A stretch of 11,703 nt of DNA from JBJXGC01 sp046154545 (GTDB taxonomy: Bacteria; Chloroflexota; Dehalococcoidia; Tepidiformales; Tepidiformaceae): positions 1 through 11,703 of the forward strand of contig JBJXGC010000001.1 of the NCBI GenBank assembly GCA_046154545.1, given 5' to 3'. The notes beneath the pieces were generated by a model that worked only from the letters and a program-made list of their open reading frames with translations, searched no databases and was not told the DNA's origin. Each line of letters starts with the position of its first letter. The stretch's first letter is position 1. Positions 6,673-11,703 of the stretch are shown here, one piece after another. The position numbers were made by a program, and so were the translations under genes.

Positions 6673-7344
6673 CTATTCGGGCGCGAGCCAGCGCGCCTGC
6701 CAGCCCTCAGCCGGTTGGGCCTCGGCGAACGCCCAGCGCTGGCCGAACCGTTCGCTGAAGACCACCTCACGCACCGGCTTTCGCTTGACCGGGCCCTGGC
6801 GGTCGGTCGGGTAACCGATCGGGATGAGGCAGTACATCTGGTTCGTCTCGGGGATGCCGAGCATCTCGTGCAACTCGGGCCGCATGGAGAGGTTGAAGAT
6901 CGAGGCGCCGAGGCCGAGCGCCCGGGCCGCCAGCATGAAGTTCTGGACGGCCGGGAAGGTGCTGCCGCCGGGCGTCGAATGGCGGCCTTTCATCCCGAGC
7001 ACGAGCACTACCGCGGGGACCGTCGCGATGTTGTGCGACATGTGCTCCACGCTCCGCAGGGAGAGCCGCTGCGACCGCGGCAGCCGCTCGATCTCCTCCG
7101 ACGTCCCGTAACGGGCCTTGTATCGCTCCCAGCTCTCCAGCGCCCACTCCTGCATCTGGGCTTTGACGGCGGGGTTGGTGATAACCACGTAGCGCCAGTC
7201 CTGGGCGTTCTGGCCGGAAGAGGCGCGGATGGCCGCGTCGAAGAGCTGGAACATCACCTCGTCGGGTATCGGGTCAGGCTTGAACCGGCGCAGCGCCCGG
7301 GTGGAGTAGATGGTGGCGAAGAGCCCGGGGTCGGCGTCCGTCAT
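6673..7344 (-). CDS. Nitroreductase-family FMN-dependent oxidoreductase
   Basis: A 223-residue protein with the nitroreductase fold pattern. STRALRRFKPDPIP (14-27) supplies the N-terminal FMN-phosphate arginines. SGQNAQDWRYVVI (43-55) is the usual serine/asparagine flavin-binding turn. FPAVQNFMLAARALGLGAS (130-148) is the conserved long helix plus glycine turn, and GYPTDRQGPVKRKPV (177-191) is the C-terminal flavin loop. Such enzymes use NAD(P)H to reduce nitro compounds, quinones or enones; the natural substrate here is unknown. GGAG lies nine bases before the ATG. The TetR gene follows on the same strand. Confidence 0.93.
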   Translation of the reverse strand: MTDADPGLFATIYSTRALRRFKPDPIPDEVMFQLFDAAIRASSGQNAQDWRYVVITNPAVKAQMQEWALESWERYKARYGTSEEIERLPRSQRLSLRSVEHMSHNIATVPAVVLVLGMKGRHSTPGGSTFPAVQNFMLAARALGLGASIFNLSMRPELHEMLGIPETNQMYCLIPIGYPTDRQGPVKRKPVREVVFSERFGQRWAFAEAQPAEGWQARWLAPE

Positions 7345-7483
7345 GGGTTGATGCTCCGTGACCTGGAAGTGCTGGCCAGCTTAGCGGACGTCCCCGTGAT
7401 CGGCACTGCGCAGGTTCGGCTCCGGGCCGTTGCACCACACGCCTGGGCCGCGGTGGGGAGCCCGCGGCCGCGGTGGGCCGCCA

Positions 7484-8836
7484 CTACCGGGGGCGCCCCA
7501 TCGCGATGCGGGGCCGAGGGAGGGCGTTCGCCGCCCGCAGACAGAGCGCCAGGCTCACCACGTAGTCGTCGTGGGCGCCCGGGGGTGCGCCCCATTGCAT
7601 CCGCGCCGGGCCCTGGAGCTTCACCGCGCAGGCCCGCAGTTCGGCCCTCAGGGCACGCGCCTCCGCGCTTCCATCCGGGCCATAGGTGTGTAACCGGCCG
7701 CTGCGCACGCCTGCCAGCAGGGCGTAGCCGAGCTCCGACTTCGATGGGGCCGTGAACGCCAGCCGCTCCACCCGGTCGCCGAAGTGGTTGGCGAGCTCCG
7801 CCGCCAGGGCCGAACCGATGCCGGTACCATCGGCGCAGAGCCGCTCGAGCCGCCAGGCGGCCACTGCGGCCGCGACCTCGTCCTGCATGCGGGCGTACTC
7901 CGCGCCGTTCCAGGCGAGGTGCTCCACCACCTCGCAGGCGCCATCGGCGACGCGGCCGATCGTCAGGATCGTCGCGTCCGCGCCCCGGCCGTCGCCTCCG
8001 AAGTCGAGGCCGCCAACGTACCGCTCGCCGGGCAAAGGCTCCCGCAGACGCGCGTGACTGCCCTCAAGCCGGCCAAGGTCGTCCGCGGTGAGGAGCCGCC
8101 CGGCCGCGGCCACCGTCTCGAGGGCGTACTGGGTGAGGAAGAGCGGGTGGGCAGCGCCCAGCCGGTCGCGCTCCGCCTGGACGTGGAGGCCGTAGGCCGG
8201 GCTGCTCAGGGCCACCTCTTCCCACGTCACTTCGTAGTGGAACCTGGGCGCGCCCGGCACCCCGCTTGCGTCGCGCAGGCGGTTGGCGGCGACCGCCCGG
8301 TCGAGCAGCGTCTCGCCGTTCCAGGGTGTGCCGGCGAGGAGGACGGGCGCTGCCGTCGAGGCCGCCATCGGACGGAACTGGCGGTCGAACCAGTCCGCGT
8401 CGATCTCCTGGGCTTCGTCGGCGACGAGGGCGAGGGACGCGGTGTGGCCCGCGACGTGGGCCTCCGGCGAGGCGCTGAGGAAGATGGCCGACGCCTCGCC
8501 GACGGAGATAGTGTTGCCCGCGAGCCGCGGGCGGGCGACGTTCGGGAAGATCCGGCCGATGACGGCCAGCGCCCGCCGCACCCGCGCGACGCTGATCTCG
8601 GCCTGGGGCGTGAAGCTGGGGGCGCAGACGACCACGGTGCCACCCCGCACCATATTCGCCGCAAGCAGGGCCGCCACGAACGCGGCCGAGACCTCATTCT
8701 TCCCAGCCTGCCGCGGGTAGAGGAGCGTGAACGTCGCCCCCCTGACGGTACACGCCGCCTGAAAGAGCGAGAGGAAGGACTCGGCCTGGTAGAGCCGGAG
8801 CATGGAGCCGCGCGGTGAGTGATGGGCGAAGGGCAT
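7484..8836 (-). CDS. Phage-type terminase large subunit (ATPase-nuclease), orphan
   Basis: A 450-residue protein with both domains of a DNA-packaging motor. ATPase: YPRQAGKNE (40-48) is the variant Walker A with Lys46, LALVADEAQEI (135-145) is Walker B with Asp140/Glu141, and LLAGTPW (166-172) is the coupling motif. RNase H-like nuclease: GGLDFGGDGRGAD (275-287) with Asp278, CADGTG (334-339) with Asp336, and HDDY (422-425) with Asp423/424. In phages it cuts concatemeric DNA and pumps it into the prohead. No small terminase, portal, capsid or tail gene is nearby. The frame stays open up to an ATG at 8935, but those 33 extra codons have only 18 of 33 G/C third positions, against 32 of 36 for the codons after 8836. 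The start at 8836 is therefore preferred; GAGG lies nine bases upstream. Confidence 0.9.
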   Translation of the reverse strand: MPFAHHSPRGSMLRLYQAESFLSLFQAACTVRGATFTLLYPRQAGKNEVSAAFVAALLAANMVRGGTVVVCAPSFTPQAEISVARVRRALAVIGRIFPNVARPRLAGNTISVGEASAIFLSASPEAHVAGHTASLALVADEAQEIDADWFDRQFRPMAASTAAPVLLAGTPWNGETLLDRAVAANRLRDASGVPGAPRFHYEVTWEEVALSSPAYGLHVQAERDRLGAAHPLFLTQYALETVAAAGRLLTADDLGRLEGSHARLREPLPGERYVGGLDFGGDGRGADATILTIGRVADGACEVVEHLAWNGAEYARMQDEVAAAVAAWRLERLCADGTGIGSALAAELANHFGDRVERLAFTAPSKSELGYALLAGVRSGRLHTYGPDGSAEARALRAELRACAVKLQGPARMQWGAPPGAHDDYVVSLALCLRAANALPRPRIAMGRPR

Positions 8837-8939
8837 GCCATCGAGCCTCGAAGACGGAGGACGAAAACGCGGAGAGCCACCTGGCACCCGGGCGTAAACG
8901 GCATCGCGATGGCCAGCCGCTGGCGATATGCTCATCAGC

Positions 8940-8967
8940 TGAGTCCTGAGTCCTGAGTCCTGAGTCC
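8940..8967. repeat. Four perfect tandem copies of a 7-bp unit
   Basis: TGAGTCC is repeated four times without error (8940-8967) in the 137-bp gap between the GNAT stop and the preferred terminase start. On the minus strand, the direction of both neighbours, each unit reads GGACTCA and so carries an AGGA-type motif. The repeat joins the palindrome TCAGCTGA (8935-8942). Confidence 0.9.
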
Positions 8968-8973
8968 TTTCCC

Positions 8974-9549
8974 CTAACTTCGCAGCGGCTCGTCCACCCG
9001 GTCCGTGAAGCCGTCCAGGTCGTAGGCCATCACGATCAGGTCTCGGGTGCGGCCCTGGCGGTCCTCTACCCAGTCCGTCAGGAGGGCCTCCACCTGGAAG
9101 CCCAGGTGTTCGAAGACCGCCCGCGCGCCCGCCTGGTCCGGCGTCATCTGGGCCGTGAGCTTGCGCAGGCCCGCCTCCCGAGCCTGGTCGAAGATCTCTG
9201 AGACAAGCACACTGCCAAGCCCAGTCCCTCGCCGCCCCGGGCCGATGTTCACCCGGATCTCCCCGAGCCGCCGCGTCCAGCGGGCGGGGTTGCGGCTCAC
9301 CAGGGCGTAGCCGGCGAGGTCCTTCCCGCTGAGCGCCAGGACCGAGATCGTGTTCCCCTTCCCGGTGTTATCGAGCCACTCCTGCAGGCCCTCGTCGCTC
9401 GTGATGTCGTTGCGCAGGAAGAGGAGGTCGTCCGGCGAGAGGGTGGCCGCGAAACTCTTGATGAGCGGCCCGTCGGCCGCCGTCATGAGCCGCAGCTCCA
9501 GCTTCGAAGCGTCCCTCATCGTCACGGTGCGGGGCAGTCGGTCGGCCAT
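8974..9549 (-). CDS. GNAT-family N-acetyltransferase
   Basis: A 191-residue protein. The acetyl-CoA-binding motif A is clear: a strand, GEIRVNIGPG (96-105), then the pyrophosphate loop RRGTGLG (106-112) and the helix SVLVSEIFDQAREAG. Motif B follows with DQAGARAVFEHLGFQVEA. It should acetylate an amine on a small molecule or protein; the substrate is unknown. GGAGG lies six bases before the ATG at 9549; the ATG at 9555 directly abuts the ribosome site and is less likely. The frame extends upstream to 9738, but that part is antisense to the amidohydrolase and not homologous. The gene is divergent from the amidohydrolase and upstream of the terminase on the same strand. Confidence 0.92.
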   Translation of the reverse strand: MADRLPRTVTMRDASKLELRLMTAADGPLIKSFAATLSPDDLLFLRNDITSDEGLQEWLDNTGKGNTISVLALSGKDLAGYALVSRNPARWTRRLGEIRVNIGPGRRGTGLGSVLVSEIFDQAREAGLRKLTAQMTPDQAGARAVFEHLGFQVEALLTDWVEDRQGRTRDLIVMAYDLDGFTDRVDEPLRS

Positions 9550-9640
9550 CGTCATCCTCCGTCGCGCCAGCGCAGCGCGGCACTGCAGGATCGTCGGCCG
9601 GGCCGCCGCCGTCAACCGGGCGCCAACCTGCGGTATCTTG

Positions 9641-10504
9641 ATGGAGATGTTGATCGACGCCCACACCCACGTCTTCGCGCCGGTCCAGCGCGACGGCCGG
9701 GAAGACATGGCCACGCGCGACCCCATCTTCGCCGCCATCTATCGCGACCCGCGGGCGAAGATGGCGGCGGCGGCCGGCCTCCGCGAGGCCATCGCCGCGG
9801 CCGGGTTCGATGGCGCCGTCGCCTGCGGCTTCGCCTTCGCCGCCCAGGGCGACATCGACCAGCAGAACGAGCATCTGCTCACCCTCCTCGACGAGCCCGC
9901 GCGCTTTGCCGTCCTCGCGACCGTGAACCCGGCCCTCCCCGGCTGGCGGGGACCGGCCGAAGCGGCCCTCGCGGGCGGCGCCTGCGGCTTCGGCGAACTG
10001 CGCCCCCAGGACCAGGGCTGGGACCCGCTCGGGCCGGCCGGGGCCGCGCTCTGCGAGCTGGCTGAGGCCCGCACCAGCGTCCTCCAGTGGCACGTCAGCG
10101 AACCGGTCGGGCACGCTTACCCGGGCAAGGCCGGGGGCATCTCGCCGGTCGAACTGATCCAGCTTGCGACCGCCTACCCGCGCGTGCGGATGGTGGCCGC
10201 GCACCTCGGAGGGGGCGCTTCGTTCTATCTCCAGATGCCCGAAGTGCGGGAAGCCATAGCGAACGTCTATTTCGACACGGCCGCCCTATCGATGTTGTAT
10301 GATGAACGAAGTGTCGTGCGGCTCGCCGAATTGGCGGGCACGCAGCGCGTGCTCTTCGCATCGGACTACCCGCTGCTCTCGCCCCGGCGCCAACTGGAGA
10401 AGATCCACTCGCTGCTCAGCGGCGAAGTTGCACGGGCGATCTGCGGCGGGAATGCCGGTAGCCTGTTTTTCGAAATCGACCCCGGGCGGGGCGATCCTGA
10501 TTGA
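9641..10504 (+). CDS. Metal-dependent amidohydrolase, amidohydrolase_2 (TIM barrel)
   Basis: A 287-residue TIM-barrel hydrolase of the amidohydrolase_2 type (COG2159-like). The N-terminal metal motif is IDAHTHVF (His8, His10). Further candidate ligands are His151 in QWHVSEP, His188 in VAAHLGG and Asp242 in FASDYPLLSP; Glu119 in GFGELRP is also conserved in the family. Members hydrolyse or decarboxylate small cyclic or acidic substrates; this one cannot be assigned. Either ATG (9641 or 9647) could start translation. TATCTT at 9634-9639 ends seven bases before 9647, and no spaced ribosome site is present, so a leaderless message starting at 9647 is possible. The ThpR-type gene follows 18 bp downstream. 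Confidence 0.9.
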   Translation: MEMLIDAHTHVFAPVQRDGREDMATRDPIFAAIYRDPRAKMAAAAGLREAIAAAGFDGAVACGFAFAAQGDIDQQNEHLLTLLDEPARFAVLATVNPALPGWRGPAEAALAGGACGFGELRPQDQGWDPLGPAGAALCELAEARTSVLQWHVSEPVGHAYPGKAGGISPVELIQLATAYPRVRMVAAHLGGGASFYLQMPEVREAIANVYFDTAALSMLYDERSVVRLAELAGTQRVLFASDYPLLSPRRQLEKIHSLLSGEVARAICGGNAGSLFFEIDPGRGDPD

Positions 10505-10522
10505 AAGTAGTGACCGGGAGAC

Positions 10523-11134
10523 ATGGAAACCCAGACTGATTTATTGCGCCTCTTCGTCGCCTGTGAAGTACCGGACGAAGTAAAAGCGACCATCGAAAAC
10601 GTGATCCAGACCCTGAAGGGGAAAAGCGGCACGGACGTGCGCTGGATCAAGTCGGAGGGCGTCCACGTCACCCTGAAGTTCCTCGGCGAAGTGCCGGTGA
10701 AGAAGCTCCCGGCGATCAAGCTGGCCGTCCAGGAAGCGGTCGTGGGCCATTCGCCCTTCGACCTCGAATTCTCCAACATCGGCACCTTCGGCGGGCGCGA
10801 AGGCCTGCGCATCATGTGGGTCGGCATCGCCGGCGACGTGCTCCGGCTCGAAGCGCTCGTCCGGGCCGTGAACGCGGCCCTGGCGGTGGTCGGCTTCGAA
10901 CCAGAACGGCGCCCCTTCCGGCCGCACCTGACGCTTGGCCGGGTGAAGGACGAGGTCGCCACCCGGCGCCGGGCCGAGATCGAGGTCGCGGTCGGCAAGA
11001 TGGCCGTCCCGCCGACGGGCTGGCGCACGGCCCAGGTCTCGCTCATGCGCAGCCGTTTCACCACGGCGGGCGTGATGTACGACATCATCGCCACCTTCCC
11101 CCTGCGCATCTCCCAGCCCGCCGGCCTGGCGTAA
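10523..11134 (+). CDS. thpR: RNA 2',3'-cyclic phosphodiesterase (2H family, ThpR-type)
   Basis: A 203-residue two-histidine phosphoesterase. Both catalytic H-x-T-x motifs are present: HVTLKFLGEV (48-57) and RPHLTLGRVK (133-142). LRLFVACEVPDEV (8-20) at the start is typical of the LigT/ThpR group. ThpR opens 2',3'-cyclic phosphates at RNA ends to 2'-phosphates and can ligate tRNA halves in vitro; its physiological role is poorly understood. GGGAG lies just before the ATG. It is 18 bp downstream of the amidohydrolase on the same strand and probably shares its transcript. The large hairpin-repeat block begins 54 bp after its stop. Confidence 0.92.
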   Translation: METQTDLLRLFVACEVPDEVKATIENVIQTLKGKSGTDVRWIKSEGVHVTLKFLGEVPVKKLPAIKLAVQEAVVGHSPFDLEFSNIGTFGGREGLRIMWVGIAGDVLRLEALVRAVNAALAVVGFEPERRPFRPHLTLGRVKDEVATRRRAEIEVAVGKMAVPPTGWRTAQVSLMRSRFTTAGVMYDIIATFPLRISQPAGLA

Positions 11135-11188
11135 CGTAGCCGCGGCCCACAGCCGCCGCGCGCAACCCGCCAGGCCCCCGCACGTGCT

Positions 11189-11481
11189 GGAGCCGCGCCC
11201 CTCCGTGGGCGCTTACGTCCGTGCGAAGGTCCGTGTGTCCCGACCGGTCCGTGGCGCGACGCGGGTGATCGTCCGGTGTCCGCGAAGGACGGAGGCTCCG
11301 CGCGCCGGGCAGCGTTCGAAGTAAGCGCCCACGGAGGGGCGCGGCTCCGGTCCGCGAAGGCCCGAAATGTCCCCAACCGGGCCGTGGCGCGACGCGGGTG
11401 ATCGTCCGGTGTCCGCGAAGGTCGGAGGCATGGCGCGCCGGGCAGTGTGCGAAGTAAGCGCCCACGGAGGGGCGCGGCTCC
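11189..11481. repeat. Hairpin-ended, MITE/BIME-like element, copy B, with internal tandem duplication (293 bp)
   Basis: The first 28 bp (11189-11216) are the exact reverse complement of 11321-11348 and of 11454-11481. The basic element is thus 160 bp (11189-11348), and a second interior-plus-terminus unit has been added. Each terminus can form its own hairpin, GCGCCC and GGGCGC around a 6-base loop (CTCCGT on the left, ACGGAG on the right). Most of the 421-bp gap between the ThpR gene and the monooxygenase gene is this element; 11135-11188 shows nothing else clear. Minus-strand open frames here are low-complexity translations of the repeat and not genes. The copy at 338-495 is a diverged relative. 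No direct target duplication is evident by eye. Confidence 0.88.
11216..11481. repeat. Two tandem 133-bp units inside element B
   Basis: Units 11216-11348 and 11349-11481 align at a constant 133-bp offset. The central and right parts are nearly identical, for example GCGACGCGGGTGATCGTCC in both; differences cluster in the first 35 bases and around the segment preceding CGCGCC. Each unit has GGCGCG (11253-11258 and 11386-11391) and a matching CGCGCC about 43 bases later, with inner CGCGG and CCGCG arms, so each can fold into a nested stem. Confidence 0.85.
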
Positions 11482-11555
11482 GGTCCGTGCGAGGGAGCAG
11501 CCATCTCGCGTAGGATGCCGCCTATCCGCAGACGCTCTTACACGGAGGTGGCCCC

Positions 11556-11703
11556 ATGACCGTCCGCTTCGGCCTCGCCTACGACTTCCGCAACCCGGCC
11601 CAGTGGAGCAAGCCCTGGCCCGAGGTCTACGCCGCCCTGCTCGACCAGATCGCCTTCGCCGAGGGCCTCGGCTTCGACTCCATGTGGCTGACCGAACACC
11701 ACT
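11556..11703 (+). CDS. Luciferase-like (LLM class) flavin-dependent oxidoreductase, N-terminal part
   Basis: The first 49 residues are visible and the gene runs off the right edge. The opening MTVRFGLAYDFRN, then AALLDQIAFAEGLGFDSMW and LTEHH match the N-terminal beta strand and first helices of bacterial luciferase-like monooxygenases, which use FMN or coenzyme F420. The cofactor and substrate cannot be told from this fragment. A strong GGAGGT ribosome site lies eight bases before the ATG. Repeat element B ends 74 bp upstream; TAGGAT at 11511-11516 is a possible -10 box, without a clear -35. Confidence 0.88.
   Translation, partial: MTVRFGLAYDFRNPAQWSKPWPEVYAALLDQIAFAEGLGFDSMWLTEHH

Noticed and set aside
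7784..8818. 344-codon plus-strand open frame antisense to the terminase, and a similar one at 6715-7755
   Set aside because: Both are antisense shadows; the opposite strand carries conserved terminase and nitroreductase motifs, and the antisense proteins have no visible motif.
11142..11156. GCGGC/GCCGC hairpin just after the ThpR stop
   Set aside because: A 5-bp stem without a T-run in very GC-rich sequence is expected by chance.
11189..11481. CRISPR-like array: three 28-bp repeats at about 105-bp spacing
   Set aside because: The two intervening segments are near copies of each other rather than unique spacers, the first repeat is inverted relative to the others, and no cas gene is present.
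11085..11504. Minus-strand open frame encoding a repeated GAYF-containing peptide
   Set aside because: It is a translation of the non-coding tandem repeat and the end of the ThpR gene; it has no ribosome site and the periodic peptide follows the DNA repeat in shifting frames.

Overview
The window is about two-thirds G+C, with short intergenic gaps and strong G/C preference at third codon positions. It reads as a chromosomal stretch from a high-GC bacterium. Gene content (SDR dehydrogenase, luciferase-like monooxygenase, MshA-like GT4 glycosyltransferase, amidohydrolase_2, VapBC-type module) and possible leaderless starts fit Chloroflexota or an actinobacterium-like lineage. No marker here fixes the phylum, so this is inference.

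Left part (1-3826). A partial VOC/methylmalonyl-CoA-epimerase-like gene runs off the left edge on the minus strand. Upstream of it lie a 22-codon open frame that looks like the 3' end of a lost gene and, directly abutting that, a 158-bp element with 28-bp inverted termini (338-495). A promoter-like site then leads into an SDR oxidoreductase, followed by a small unknown protein. A GT4 glycosyltransferase lies convergent to these. Divergent from it is a two-gene RHH antitoxin/PIN toxin module whose frames overlap by 32 bp.

Middle part (3832-8973). A minus-strand pair, folE (GTP cyclohydrolase I, TTG start) and a CelD/BcsL-type acyltransferase, is joined by an ATGA overlap. A DUF1232/YkvA membrane protein is divergent from folE and convergent with a TetR regulator. 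A nitroreductase precedes the TetR gene on the same strand. Next comes a complete phage-type terminase large subunit with motor and nuclease motifs intact but no other phage gene in view. A 4 x 7-bp tandem repeat lies in the gap upstream of it.

Right part (8974-11703). A GNAT acetyltransferase is divergent from a small operon of a TIM-barrel amidohydrolase and an RNA 2',3'-cyclic phosphodiesterase (ThpR type). A 421-bp non-coding gap follows. It holds a second copy of the left element with perfect 28-bp termini, extended by a 133-bp tandem duplication (11189-11481). The window ends in the first 49 codons of a luciferase-like flavin monooxygenase.

Most genes are ordinary metabolic or regulatory genes without an obvious shared pathway. 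The unusual material is the paired hairpin-ended repeat family, the gene remnant beside one copy, and the orphan terminase.
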